Positions 48,146 to 60,205 of a DNA stretch of 64,000 nt are shown piece after piece. Each line of letters starts with the position of its first letter. Within the stretch, counting starts at the first letter, position 1. A program made the translations under genes and the position numbers. Source of the DNA: Diogma glabrata (Eukaryota > Arthropoda > Insecta > Diptera > Cylindrotomidae); assembly GCA_963693315.1 (NCBI GenBank), contig OY856186.1, positions 76,420,042 to 76,484,041 on the forward strand, written 5' to 3'. The notes below the pieces were generated by a model. It had not been told where the DNA came from. It did no database searches and saw only the letters and a program-made list of their open reading frames with translations.

Positions 48146-49700
48146 TAAGCACTGTATTTTTTTTTTCTTAAGACTACATATTTTTTTATTTCACATATAT
48201 ACTACTTGTATCCCAAGAATGAAGTCGATCAAAAATCGAATGTCGTTTAAGACCTGTTCACCGACAACAATAATTGTAATCAACTCCGTTTTATTTAAAA
48301 TGAAACACCCTGTTTTTTATGTCTTATATACAGAAGAAGAATTAAACAAATTCTTATATTTATATTACAATGACACAAAAAGATCAAAACAGGTTTCATG
48401 ATTTACACAAAAGTTCAAAATTTTCTTTAAATAAAAATTAACATTACAATGAATGGAAATTAATATACAGAAAAAAACAAATTTTTGTTTTGTTCCATAA
48501 TATAATAAAATCATGAAAATTTATTTGATTAGCAGAAGCAAGCAGAGGAAAGCAGATGTTTCCTATTTTTTGTGTTTAACGTGTCAAATGTCTTCAAAAC
48601 TCTAAGGGGTTGAAAGAAAATTAATATACATTTTAACAATGTGTGAAATAGATTAAGATTCCTTTACTTTGTTATTATTATATTATTTTTCCTGTAAAAT
48701 AAATTGATTGATGTTAGGTAATTTAGGAATTACATGTAAGAAAAATAATGAAAGATAAATGTGAGGTAATTAAGATAATTTCGTTTGTTTGCTTTATGTA
48801 TGCTATTATTGTTAATTACGATCGTTCACAAGCTTAATTATCGTAATGAAAAGAAAAGTAACAGCCAAACGTATTCTTTCCAAGGCTACAACTGAGGCTA
48901 TAAAGAAAGTTGTTAGAAATATCGTTAACACAACTTTTGTATTAACTATCATTTGTAGCACTTTTTTGTGGTTTTGATTAAAATTTTATAAAAGTTTTAA
49001 TGAACCTAGATTTTACTATTACAATTTGATTATTTTCCGTTAAGATAAATTAATGTGATAATTACGATTTGGAAATAGGAATGCGAATCACTTTGTTTTT
49101 ATTTATATTAGAAAAGAATTCGAGAAACTGCTATTATCGCTATCGAAGACTTAACAATAGGTGAAAATCCTTGTAAAACATTAGGCGAAAAAATTAGGTA
49201 AGAAAACAAAGAGTATAAACGACCTTAGAAAGACGATAATCACCCTCACAGAGATCGCAAAGGGAAGTTTGATCGATCGAGAAAAAACGAATTACTAAGA
49301 CTCTCTAAAATAACAACTAGTCTGAAATCTCAGTCAAAGAAAAGAAAAGATTAAAAAACGTATAAAATTGAGCTGCGCCACTCCATTCTTTCTCTGAATC
49401 TCAATTACATTTAAAATTCATACACCTGCATAAATCAGACATATTGTTGTATGGCGATAAAAACCGAAATGAAAAAAAATTTAGCTCTATTTGAATTTTT
49501 ATATTAGTCATTAAAGTCCTCCATATTCGTAGTATACCTAATTTTGTTTTTACGCGATATTTTTCACGCGTACCTAGTTTTACACGATTCAAATGATTAG
49601 CGCGATTCTAAAAAGGTTTTTCGTCCATTTGTGAAAAAACCTTGATACCTCAGACGTTTCCTTGAAAAATTGTCCGGAAATGTTTATATAAAAATAGATT
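48146..49700. other. AT-rich interval, no gene assigned
   Basis: Short plus-strand frames at 48847-48980 (MKRKVTAKRILSKATTEAIK) and 49110-49200 have a basic, helical character that might be debris of the pogo-like element just downstream. This is not supported by any recognisable helix-turn-helix pattern. Confidence 0.35.
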
Positions 49701-49880
49701 AACATTAAACTAATAAAAGTGGGCAATATACTCCAGAACAAGTATGGAATACAGATGAGACTAGGTTTTTCTATAAGCGGTAATGGTAATTAGAATATAC
49801 GTTGCATTATCCCAGAATATTGCTTGTGGATTCAAGGTAAGATAGAGTGACTTTTAAGCTAATGACTATTCTACAGATAG
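49701..49880 (+). pseudogene. pogo/Tigger transposase scrap
   Basis: The plus strand at 49728-49781 reads YTPEQVWNTDETRFFYKR. This matches the region around the first catalytic Asp of pogo/Tigger DDE transposases (Y-x-P-x-x-I/V-x-N-x-D-E-T-G-x-x). The usual Gly after DET is Arg here, and stops follow at once. A GFKVR segment near 49830 fits the next conserved block weakly. No TIRs or TA duplication identified. Confidence 0.5.
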
Positions 49881-50004
49881 AATAATATTTTATTTTACTC
49901 TAACACTTAAGAGAATATTAAAATTTTAATCGAGCTCAGAAGTTTATAAAGAAAAGTGTAATTTTTGACACAGTAGACCGCTAATAAGAAAATCTATATG
50001 AAAC

Positions 50005-50328
50005 ATGGAAGGGTTGATGAGAAATAAACTGACCTCTAATTTGACTTCCATTTTAATATTCACAAGGCCACCGCTGTCACCAATTTTATTTAGTTTATGT
50101 TTTAACCTGAGTTTGATAACTGAGTTGAGAGCTGCTCATCCTGATGCCAGGTACGGATCCTTAAGCGGCTGTCGACAACTTCAATGCAAACGCGAAAAAA
50201 TGGTAGATATAAAACAGTTAGCATGCATAAGAAGTATAAATCGTTTGAGACAAATTCGAACAAAGAGTTTACAAATAATAGAATGTGTAGCCTCATTTTC
50301 ATGTATCCACCAAAATGAATGTTTTTGA
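50005..50328 (+). pseudogene. Possible LINE RT fragment, weak
   Basis: A 107-codon plus-strand frame contains PPLSPILFSLCFNLSL. This resembles the QGDPLSPxLFxLxxxxL block just before the catalytic YADD motif of non-LTR reverse transcriptases of the R2/RTE style. The preceding QGD is not preserved and no YADD follows, so this is only suggestive. Confidence 0.3.
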
Positions 50329-50681
50329 GACTAAAAAGAAACAATGGTAGCCAGAGTTCTAAAAAAAAATTTTTATCGAGTATAGAGTAGTAACTTTGTT
50401 TCAGGCCGATATGCAACTAACGATATTCGGGTTTGTACTTGAAATCGGTAGAAATCCAATCAGATTGATCACTTCTTGATAATGGTGTCTGAAGAGCTGT
50501 TTGGCCCAGAAATGCCCGGTTGTTTGATTCTGAAGTTTTTTTCTAAATACATAAGTGACTTTGATATAAGTAACAAGGGCAAAAACGTTTAGAAACTCGA
50601 TGATGAATACATAGACGACTAAGAGTTCTTAAGAGACATTTACAAACTCCGAAATTAACAAACTCTTTACATCATCAATAA

Positions 50682-51050
50682 TGTAAGGTAATGTAATGTA
50701 ATGTAACGTAATGTAATGTAATGTAATGTAATGTAATGTAATGTAATGTAATGTAATGTAATGTAATGTAATGTAATGTAATGTAATGTAATGTAATGTA
50801 ATGTAATGTAACGTAATGTAATGTAATGCAATGCAATGTAATGTAATGTAATGTAATGTAATGTGATGTAATGTAATGTAATGTAATGTAATGTAATGTA
50901 ATGTAATGTAATGCAATGTAATGTAATGTAATGTAATGTAATGTAATGTAATGTAATGTAATGTAATGTAATGTAATGTAATGTAATGTAACGTAATATA
51001 ATGTAATGTAACATAATGTAACGTAATGTAATATAATGTAATGTAATATA
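50682..51050. repeat. Pentanucleotide array (AATGT)n
   Basis: About 70 copies of AATGT (ACATT on the other strand) with scattered transitions (AACGT, AATGC, GATGT, AATAT), most diverged at 50995-51050. As in the ATAAC array, all reverse frames remain open (repeated YITLH) and are not genes. The unit differs from that of the 3.7-kb array. Confidence 0.96.
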
Positions 51051-51396
51051 AAATAATTAAAAGTTTCTTTGTGATTTAAAACTAGCAAATGAAGAAAAAC
51101 AGGTACTAGAAAAATTTTTATATTTTGTAAAATGCCATTGCATTTAAACAAATTTAAACAAATTGATTCTAGGATATCGATGTAAACACGGTCTGTTCTG
51201 TTCCATGATAGAACAATGAGCTCAATGGTTTTTATATAATGCTGTTTTTTTATTTCGATAATTGATTTAACATACGATTTTTTTTTACAAGTGAATAGCG
51301 GATGAGTAGTGTTGTATTCAGTATAGGAGATTAAAATATTAAAATAAACTGTTGCGTTTGCATTGAAATTGAATTGGCATTGAAACAAAAAAATTT

Positions 51397-51680
51397 TTAA
51401 AAATATTAATGATTTTGTAGTAGGAATTTGGTTAAATGAAAAAAATTATAATAAAATTAACGCAGCATATGTAAGTAACTGTCACAACAAACAAATTGTG
51501 CGAAATATGTATTATAAATTTAACGTACGTAATTGTTCTCAAAACTTATTTGTGATGGGCTGAGGAGACATATTCGAACTCGCAGACTGAGCCTAGTTGG
51601 AATTTTAACCTCAAGCCACGCAACTTATAGGACGCAATTCTAGATTTTCCATGATTGGGAAAGCACGGTGTTCATAACAA
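51397..51680 (+). repeat. Gypsy 5' LTR
   Basis: The stretch 51397-51623 is repeated in the same orientation at 54349-54571: shared AATGAAAAAAATTATAATAA, GATGGGCTGAGGAGACATAT, AGACTGAGCCTAGTTGGAAT and TCAAGxCACGCAA. The LTR should end just before the primer binding site at 51682, so it extends about 55 bp past the part shared with the right copy. The left end is approximate. Confidence 0.7.
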
Positions 51681-51681
51681 A

Positions 51682-51699
51682 TTGGCGCCCAGCCTGAGG
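51682..51699 (+). promoter_or_regulatory. Primer binding site of the gypsy element (lysine tRNA-like)
   Basis: TTGGCGCCCAGCCTGAGG lies right after the 5' LTR. The TGGCGCCC start is complementary to the 3' end of lysine tRNAs (CCA plus GGGCGCCA), the usual primer for many Ty3/gypsy elements and retroviruses. Confidence 0.7.
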
Positions 51700-52499
51700 C
51701 TCGTTCAGAGGTTATTACTGGGTTTAGTGATACCTTGAATGAGTTAAACTTTAAACCGCAAATTAAGTTTTAATAGTGGTTATAAATCTACTTGAATGTG
51801 TTCGGCATTTCAAACACCTGTACGGTATGACAAAACGATGTAACATCTTCCGACGCAAAAGCATTAACTTCATGCAATCATTTGTTTTACTTTGTCGACC
51901 CGGTTGTAGGCGTCCCGAACTTCAATGATTACCAAGAGCTATGCTATAATCTCAAATAATGACTCTAAAAGTCAACCTCCTCCTCAGATATTAGTAGCAA
52001 GCTCGAGCTGCGGAATTGCAGCATCAACAATCAAGTACTGGACAACATCACTCGTTTACACAAGTATAAATTGCGCAATCACCACCTCTTAGTGATGCCA
52101 AAGCTCAATTATAAGCCGCCCGAATTAATAGTGATCAATTTGGTGCAAAAATATTCAGCAGCACATTGACTGTGGTATGGCGCAAAACAGTGAGTCGTTA
52201 GGACTTATTAGTTCATAAATACGAGAATCACGAAATGCTAAATCCTATTATTTTAGCTTAGGCAACAGACTTCGTCTTCTCATTCATCGAGGGCAAGTAT
52301 TGATCTACTTGATGTCCCTCCGGCACAACCTCAGCTTTCTGATTCTCCTCTAACATCTTCTCGATATCGACAACATAAACATTATATCAACACTTTACAA
52401 CAATTCATAATTGGAATTGTGTTTTCTGACGAAGATCTGGTATTAGAAGCTTTTATATTCAGTAATTTATATTCAGTAATGATTTAGAAATAGTTACCC

Positions 52500-52710
52500 A
52501 CCGTTAGTATGTACCTAATCTTGACCGATAGAGCCGTGGAGTGGTTCTGGCGATACTTTCGTCAGAATCGCCAACACATATGGGATGAAGTTTGTCACGC
52601 TTTGCTGATCAAATTTTGAGATAGACCAACAGATGAGGAAATACAAGAAATGATGACAGCCAGTAAGATGAGGCCAATCTAAGTATTTGATGATTTTCTG
52701 CACTCCCTTT
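52500..52710 (+). pseudogene. Gypsy gag capsid remnant
   Basis: The plus frame reads LTDRAVEWFWRYFRQN then IWDEVCHALLIKF, stop, DRPTDEEIQEMM and VFDDFLHSL. This is the retrotransposon gag pattern L.G.A..WF......W..F...L...F (the L-x-x-x-A-x-x-W-F-W start and the F-x-x-F-x-x-x-L end). Two in-frame stops are present. Confidence 0.75.
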
Positions 52711-52879
52711 AAAAATTGTTTGATAAGTGTTGAAGAGCAAGCATTACAAAACGCCATTCAACTTCTACCATCATTTTCAAGTCAAAATGAGTCTGGGTAG
52801 AACACACATATTAGAACATGTAATTGATGTTGGTGATGCAGTTCATCAAATAGCGCCATTACCTTATATCACCCGCGAT

Positions 52880-53393
52880 TGAGAAACTGATGAGGAAAGA
52901 CTTGGATCAAATGTTATTTCTTGGTATAATTGATCCCAGTGACAGTCCGTGGAGTTCGCCGGTCGTATGAGTGCGCAAAACTGAAAAAGTAAGTCTTTGT
53001 CTAGATCTAGAAGAGTAAATAAAGTACCAAAAACGGACGCATGCCACCTCCCACTGATAGATGGAATTTTGAGCCACCTGTTTCAAAGTAACTTTATTAC
53101 CCGTCTGGACTTGAAGGAAGCTTTCTGGCAGATTTTACTAAAGAAACACTCCCGAGAGAAAACTGTCTTTACGGTCCCTGATAGAAAAGAAGAAAAAGAA
53201 TGCTTGGCAGTTAATGAAATTTAGAGCATATTTCAAGGGTCATTGCTTCGTTGCAATTGCTCATGCAACAGAAAGACTTTCCTGTTCGATTAGCTCGTTG
53301 GAGTGTAAAGCTTCAGGGTTATGTGTTTGATATTGAGTACCGTAACGGCAGAATTGCTGCTGTCACTGACACTTTGTCGAAACGTAACTCTGT
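52880..53393 (+). pseudogene. Gypsy RT N-terminal part fused by deletion to RNase H
   Basis: IDPSDSPWSSPVV (about 52932-52970), LCLDLE and LPLIDGILSHLFQSNFITRL DLKEAFWQILL (about 53055-53140) are the fingers and first catalytic-Asp (LDLKEAFWQI) blocks of gypsy RT. The frame then jumps at about 53200 into EKECLAV, a conserved RNase H segment, and after stops to KDFPVRLARWSVKLQGYVFD and IEYRNG..VTDTLSKR (53272-53393), the RNase H end. The region between, including the catalytic YxDD of RT, is deleted. Confidence 0.85.
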
Positions 53394-54348
53394 AGCTCGA
53401 TTCTGAACCCGGCGAAACTTTTCTAAGCAACCTGATTATTTAAACAATATCTGAAGTCGAATTTTAGTACTCCTTTTTAAATCTGCGACACCGTATTCCG
53501 ACGGAATTTCATATTTGGTCATGCAGGTAAACGAATATCTGCAAACTTGCACAAAATATTGTAGAGGCTTAAGCCCTAATGTTAGTGGGCAGCACTGTCT
53601 ACGAACTGGAACAACTAATCTTCAAACGAAGAGGTGTGTATCATTCGAAGGATTATGTAGTGAAGATTCTCTATCTTTTCGGCTACTCAGGTTTTGCTTT
53701 CGTTGTCTGACCAATTCTTGTAATGGACTTGCGTTGGTGATGCAGGCCGTGGGTTCGAGCATCTGAATATTTTCCATTGATGTTGCCCGGATAATTATTC
53801 GTTTCACCTTAGTAGTGCTAGAGCTTGAGGCTTTGCCTTTGTGTAAATGGCTGAAAGTGTAATTCCTTGTAAATGTCAAGCAGGTCGTGGGTTCAACGGA
53901 ATCTAAAAGCGATTTAATCTCTCAATTAATTCCGAAGGTGAAGGCGAAAACTATAATCGATGTTCGCTTCTGTAACAACTTCTTCGTTTTTCAATCTTCC
54001 ATAACCTTATCATCAGGACCTTGTTTGTCCTGTTACGTAGCAATTATCTCTGAAATAATTTTTGGTATCTGCGACAAATTGGTACTCTACCGATTCTATG
54101 ATGATATTGATATACACACCGTTCTTTTTGTGGCTTGATAGATTGATAGTAATTTGACATCTGATAGTATTTTTTTATCATCGAATACAAAAATTGATTG
54201 TTTTGCGCAGCTATTCAGTGTAGATAATAATTTGAAAACCGAAGTAAAAACTGTAAGCGGTAATGACTGTAAAAACTGGTAAATGAAACGCATTGAATTA
54301 ATAAATTATTATTGAAGTTCAACCAATTATGGTCGAAAATAAAAAGAT

Positions 54349-54571
54349 ATTAAAAATATAAATGTTTTTGTATGAAGTATTTAGGAATTTTGCGAAATGA
54401 AAAAATTATAATAAAAATAACGACACCCATGTAAACTAATGTCACAAGAAAAAAAGGTTGTACAAATTTAACGAATGTAATTGTTTTCGAAACAAGTTTG
54501 TGATGGGCTGAGGAGACATATTCGAAGTCACAGACTGAGCCTAGTTGGAATTTTAATCTCAAGGCACGCAA
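54349..54571 (+). repeat. Gypsy 3' LTR, truncated
   Basis: Right copy of the LTR, similar to 51397-51623. Similarity stops at CACGCAA (54565-54571), before the presumed LTR end, so the right terminus has been lost or replaced. Confidence 0.7.
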
Positions 54572-56620
54572 TTTCAATTTATTGGGAGTCTAAATAATAT
54601 TGAGGACTATGAATTCATTATTAATTTAAATTTAAAACTTTAGAAATATAATACAACAATAAAATATTAATATTAAAATTTTTCTTCATAATTTATTCAT
54701 CCCAAATACTTTCACCGACCATTAAATACTATAATTTATGCTGGTCCATTCTAAGACATCATAAATCTTGTATCTTGAACTATTTATTTATTTAACATCC
54801 CAAGCAAAAAATAATTTTATTTTTCTTAAAATACCATCCTAGATTACAGTCATGATCCGCTCCTATTTCTTCTTATTTCATTTTGTTTGTAGTTTTTTTT
54901 TTCACTTTTGTCTTTAAATTCATTCTTACATTTCATCAAAAGACCAATTGAACGTTACTCAAAACACAAAACAAACAACAAGAGAAAAAAAAAATATATT
55001 TTTATAAGAAAACAAAAAAAAACATTAAAATAAATAAATATTAAAGACAAATCATGTGTAATCATGGGTTTTGTTTTTATATTATTTTTTCTTAATTTTA
55101 TTTTCATTTTCTTTGTACCGAAAGAAACAAAAAAATTGTATTTTTATTTTTCTTAGAAAAAATGAAAAAGAAAAGAAAATAATAAAGAAGACAGAATATC
55201 TTGTTTTAATTAATTTTTTTGTTTTTAATTTTTATTATAGGGGATCCTTTTTTCGGATATGGGGGATGTTAAATGTAATTGGAAATATAAATTTTGCTAA
55301 CGTATGTGCTTGTTGTAATTTTTAAGGTTGAGTTATTATAGGTAAAAGATGCGCTACAGAAGGATTTTAGCCTATAACTGTTGTTTTCTTTTTAATTTTC
55401 TTATGAACAAATTTATTGTTTTAAACAGTAATTGAGTATAACAAGGGCTATAAACTTAAATGTTTTAATTTAAAGGGTGTATTGGAACGTGTGATTACGA
55501 AGTGGTTTAACATAAAAATTTTTCTTAAATAGCAATAACTCGAAAAAGAAAGAAGATAACGAGGTTTTTCGATGGTTTTGTTCTACGGTCAAAGTCGTCC
55601 ATTGCCTTAAAGTTAATTTTAGTGCTTAAACTACTTTCGGGCGGTTATTTTCGATAATTCTATTCTGTCAACTAATTTCCAATCAAAAGGAAGCTCAAAA
55701 CATCTGAATTTTAAATTTTTTTCAATATCATGTTTCCGTATTCAAGATGCAGTATTATGGAACGCAGAATACCATAGCAAAACCCAGACAATTTAGCATA
55801 ATACAACACCATTAACAAAATATAATTGTAACATTACTTTTAAAATCAGTTTACATAAAAAAATTTAGTTTAAGGCAAAGTCTTGTTTTGAACAACGTTG
55901 TGAAGTTTAAACGAATAAACTTAGTAAGAAAAATCAATTAAAAACCAAATTTTGTACCAAATTTTACATTAGTTAAACAGGTAGAAAATTTTGTAGTAGA
56001 CTTTTGGAACATAAATTAATAATCAGTAATTTGAAATCCTTCAAGCAATAAAAAACGCCATCTTGTTTGACGTTTCATTATTGTTATACTTCGAATTAGT
56101 TTTAGAAATTTTTGTTCATTTTACACAAATGTTTCCGTTTGTCATTTATAGTTTATATCCTGATAATGAATATGTAAATACAAATTTTTTTTTTTGAATT
56201 TTGACATACAATTAAGATGGACGAAATAATATAACTGTATTTATTAAATAAATTGTATAATGTTTATATTAAATTTTAATCTTACATAGACATTCATAAT
56301 TTTTATAATTATATATTCAACAGTAAAATAGGAAGAAAAAAAATTAAGTTCCGTACTTTATTTTATAGAACGTCGATATATTTTTTGAATTAGGATCGAT
56401 TGTCATGAACACAAGTCACATGCACGTTTTTTTTTGTTTGTTTTGTTTTACTTTAGCAGACAGATTTTATTTGGAAATCTCTTTTGCCATCAGAATCCCT
56501 GCCAAACGACACCGGTTTTAGCATCGTCTTGTCTAAGCCCCCTTCGAATTCACATTAAACTATACACAATCCAAAACAATGTAAGTCTGAACCATAAGGC
56601 AACCTAATATAATATGAAGT
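54572..56620. other. AT-rich interval, no gene seen
   Basis: Low-complexity A/T sequence with many A and T runs (54890-55170). An 84-codon plus frame (55071-55325) is composed of F, L, K and I stretches without a recognisable domain. No inverted or tandem structure was identified. Confidence 0.45.
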
Positions 56621-57640
56621 TCAGATAGCCGATAAGATTGGTGCCGCGTACATCAACATAGAAGTGGTAAAATTAACCAAGAGTCTTCTAATCGATTGCT
56701 TCGGTCCACCTATATTCGATATCACTATAACAACACTTAGTTGTAATCTAAGGTGTCCCCAAAATATTTCATGAGTGAAATCGATCATACAGTTGTGATT
56801 TTGACTTGTATTTCCAGTTTTATTCACCCTTGTGATTACTCATTTCGTTTTCTGTTCAGTTAGCGGCAGTGCTGCATTGTTAAGTCTAAATTTAACCATT
56901 TTCATTCTTTTTCCACTATGACTAGGGCAATGTCCCCTGTGTAGCCAACAATCGTTGTTTTTTCGAGAATGAGGCTACCATTGTACATAACGTCCCACAA
57001 CATTGGTCCAAGAACTGAACATGCAGTCAATGCCATTAATATTATCAATGCCATGAATAATTATCGATATTATCAATAGCACTTCGTAATTATATCGTTA
57101 TTTCATTGAAGGGTTCTCTAACTTTGATTGCCATAGAGTTAGGAATCACATGTATGTAATTTTTGCAATCGCAATTGTTAGTGGTATGCGTCTGTTTCTG
57201 AGAATTGTGACATTTTTTTATATTTGTTTTGGATTGGCAGTTTGAAGCTGACGGCGACCATTAACTGCCTGTCGATGAATTTGTTTGGTCTGATATTCTG
57301 GAGTGCGCACATGCTACGTAGTTATCGAAACTACTAAATATCTTTAGAAGTACATCCCAATGCAGGTATCTAACATTCAATTCCTGAGTTCTGTGTTTTT
57401 ACAACCAATGTGGTGTTTTTGTCTGCGGTCAAACGGATTTTAATTCACTATCATTCAGACCAACAAGTTCATGGTGATCTTACCAATGACCTTGTGATCT
57501 AACCAGTTTATTGCTTCTATTAAATCCAGTATCCAGATTTTTTTATTTTCTCAATTGTCATTATCTATCGCAGTAGCTATGTTGGCCACCACTCTACCAT
57601 AACCTTCTGCAAACTTCTGCAAATCTCTTGTTTGTTCGAA
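56621..57640 (-). pseudogene. R1-type LINE reverse transcriptase fragment
   Basis: On the minus strand, near 57020-56905, the frame reads VLGPMLWDVMYNGSL followed by VGYTGDIALVI. This is the RT block GSVLGPLLWNxxYDxxL + FADDxAxV of R1-clade LINEs, with the catalytic F/Y-A-D-D changed to Y-T-G-D, which removes one catalytic Asp. Farther on, ISNIGGPKQSIRRLLVNF and TSMLMYAAPILSA (56735-56625) are the R1-type thumb segment (NxGGPxxxRRxLL..V..S..LYGAPIW). Between and before them there are many stops. R1-type LINEs are essentially arthropod elements, which supports the taxonomic placement. Confidence 0.8.
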
Positions 57641-57930
57641 ACTACTGTTAAAGCAGTGGCGTAGCCAGAATTTTCCATTGGGGGGGGTCAAGGATTATTT
57701 TATAAGACTTAATAGTTTAACCCAATAAACCAATTAATTAGTTTTATTAATAATTCATTACAATAATAGATACTTCATTTTAATGTTTCCTTAATTTTAA
57801 TTTTTTTAATTAATAATTTTTTAAAAAATAGATTAATGATTTTTTTTAACTATTTTAAATTATTTTTAATTAACTTTAAGAAAACAAATATCGAATAATT
57901 TTTATTTCAAAACAAAAATATTTTTACAAT

Positions 57931-59392
57931 ATTTTTTTTTTAGTAAAAGGTGTTGTGTAGTAGGAATTACAAAATATGTCACAACAACACATAGATACCT
58001 TTTAAGACCTTATAGGTCCCGCAACAACATGCATCTTGAGGTGTTGGTGGACGTTTTATTTAAATCTTTGTGGATTGAAGGCACTCGAGACTATTGATTC
58101 AGGCAAAGCATTCCATTTGTACGATGTACGCACAAAGAAATCCCTTTGCATTTTGTTACTGGGGCAGTGAGTAATCCCGACAGTTTGACTATTTGCACAA
58201 ACAGATTGACGAGTTGAACAAGGAAAAGAAGATGTCTGAGGCATTATAGATCTAATTTCATCCGAGCACTGCTGGTGACGATATTTATAAAAAACAACTA
58301 GAAACAACAATTCGTATAGCACGCTTTTCAACAGAGTCCAAAAGGCCTAAGATGGTAGCAGATGCAGCGCCCCAAACTTGACAACAATACTCCATGCAGG
58401 GACGAATATAGGACTTATAAATGTGGAGTAATTGATACGGAGAAAAATATTTTTTACATCTGTTGAGGAGGCCGAGTTTTCTTGATGCGCTCTTTGCTAT
58501 GGCCATGATATGATCGTTCCAGAGTAAGTTATTAGAATTTGTGACTCCCAATAAACGAATGTTTTCACATTCGTCTATTTGGTCGTTACACATATTAATT
58601 GAAATATCATTGGGAAACTCGTTCTTTGATCTGGAAACAATCAATAGCTGTGTTTTGGTGGAATTAAAATTGACCAAATTTTTGTCACCCCAATCGGCGG
58701 CTTTTTTCAGGCCCTCGTTTACATTTATGGCAGCGTCTCTCCGGGCGGGATTTATTTCTTCATGCATTTTATCCTTTGAAGATAGGGGGACGAATGACTT
58801 GTGCAGTGTACTATCATCTGCAAAACTATTTATTGGGTTATTGGTGATTTGCAACAGTTCGTTGATATAAATTAAAAATAAAGTGGGAGATAAAACTGAG
58901 CCTTGGGTACATCAGCGTTAATTAATTTGGACTCAGAAATAAAGCCATCTATAGATACCGAGATGTATCGGCTAGACAGAAAATTTTGAATCAACTTCAC
59001 AACTGCGGGATAAAAACCGTACGCAACGAGCTTGTTGATCAAGTTGGCATGCCAGATGCTGTTGAGATGTCTAATGCGCTTACGTACTTTTCACCGCCTT
59101 TGTCAAGTATGCTATTCCAAAGATGTGCTACATAGTTCAATAGATCGGTTGTTGATCCTTTGTTTCTAAAACCGTTTTGGCTGTCATGATATCAAATGGT
59201 TGTCCTCCAAAAATTTGGATATGTGTGAATTAATATATTGCTCGTATATTTTAAACAGGACTGGGAGTAAGGTTATTAGTCTGTAATTTGAAATATCACA
59301 TTTCGTTCCTTTTTGGGACAGGGTAACTTCCAGCAGGATGGAAAAATACCAGATTTATAGGATTTATAAAATATTTTGGTGAGAGTTGGTGC
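57931..59392 (-). mobile_element. LINE family A (jockey-like), 5'-truncated
   Basis: The minus strand encodes the second half of a non-LTR ORF2. In order: GFRNKGSTTDLLNYVAHLWN and YVSALDIS (about 59180-59060), WHANLINKLVAYGFYP (about 59050), LSSRYISVSIDG, then TQGSVLSPTLFLIYINEL and SFADDSTL with the catalytic FADD (58900-58810). The LNFNSTKTQLL-like segment, LGVTNSNNLLWNDHI, SYIRPCMEYCCQVWG and the C-terminal FFVRTSYKWNALPESI follow. The protein ends at about 58062, followed by a 120-bp 3' UTR and a poly-A (T-run 57932-57941). The match to jockey-type LINEs is by motif style. The 5' half (endonuclease and ORF1) is missing. Confidence 0.88.
58056..59190 (-). pseudogene. ORF2 reverse transcriptase of LINE A, frameshifted
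   Basis: The longest continuous part is the 189-codon frame 58854-58285, from just before the FADD catalytic motif through the thumb. A second frame, 58331-58056, holds the C-terminus (CSTRQSVCANSQ ... FNPQRFK). Frame changes are visible near 59060 (after ALDIS), near 58905 (a one-base loss in a C run just before TQGSVLSP) and near 58300. The catalytic Asp pair is intact, so the copy is fairly young, but it cannot give one continuous protein. Confidence 0.85.
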
Positions 59393-59399
59393 AATATAA

Positions 59400-59515
59400 A
59401 ACAAAAATATCGAATAATTTAATTAACTTTCATAAAACAAATTTCGAATAATTTTTAATTAACTTTAAAAAAGCAAATTTCGAATAATTTTTTATTAACT
59501 TTAAAAAATGATAAT
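59400..59515. repeat. AT-rich tandem repeat inside the hAT element
   Basis: Three units of about 45 bp, each with a core like AAATTTCGAATAATTTTTAA followed by TTAACTTTAAAAAA. A fourth, diverged copy lies at about 57855-57905 on the far side of LINE A. The units on both sides suggest LINE A inserted within this tandem array, which is part of the hAT element body. Confidence 0.65.
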
Positions 59516-60205
59516 TTTCTTTATTTTTAAATAGAAATTTTTGTGCTAGTGATTTTGAAATTTAAACTTATTTGAAACAGAATGACACTTTACCTATTGA
59601 TTCGCCTCAAACCTATGTCTAGGAAGGGATGAAAAATGATTTTCTTGATTAATCAAATTCCTTAAAATATCAAGGCGTTAGATATCATTTTAACTATTCT
59701 AACACAATTAATTTTGTTTTGTATTTAGAACAACTTCCAGGACACTTTGTTTTGTCCGATCTTATCTATTGTTCGATCTACGAAATTGTTATTTGTTATT
59801 TCCGGCACGGAATGCTAGTTATGAAAAAATTGCTGTAATTTATTTCTCAAATCCTATTTCACGATGTACAGGAATAGGGCTACAGATGTACTCATAAAGA
59901 AAGAAAAGTAGACAAAATAGTAGACCAGTGGGCATAAATAAAAGACGCCAGAATAGTACATTATGATGCTAGGACGTAAAGCTAAAGATTTTGGTCGTAT
60001 GTGGAGTTGCATCCACATTAAGTCCAAAATAGCTTATGTCCGTGCATCATATACTATTTTTTATTCGCCGCAAGTAAAATATTTTAAAAAAAATATTTAT
60101 TCTAAATTGAAATTACAAATTTGCATAAATTTTGAAATAAAAATATGTGGAACAAGTTACCTTTGACATAATATTTGTTATTTTTTCCAAATTATTGTTT
60201 CACTA

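Larger units (their letters stand above)
51397..54571 (+). mobile_element. Ty3/gypsy LTR retrotransposon, internally deleted
   Basis: LTR copies at 51397-51680 and 54349-54571 bracket, in order on the plus strand, a primer binding site, a gag remnant (52500-52710), an RT remnant (52880-53210) and an RNase H tail (53210-53395). The total is about 3.2 kb, less than the 5 kb or more usual for gypsy elements. Protease, the RT palm with its catalytic YxDD, and nearly all of integrase are missing. The LTRs differ by many substitutions and small gaps, indicating an old insertion. Outward-facing frames on the other strand are shadows. Confidence 0.85.

Noticed and set aside
48847..49200. An N-terminal helix-turn-helix of the pogo-like element
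   Set aside because: The basic, helical character is suggestive, but no recognisable psq or CENP-B pattern could be aligned, and the gap to the catalytic scrap is interrupted by many stops.
50629..51388. Reading frames rich in repeated YITLH, up to 237 codons
   Set aside because: Same artefact from the AATGT array. The part beyond the array has no protein character.
57908..59412. AAAACAAAAATAT on both sides of LINE A as its target duplication
   Set aside because: The motif recurs in the AT-rich tandem repeats of the surrounding hAT element, so the match may pre-date the insertion. CAATAT is an alternative, and neither is decisive.
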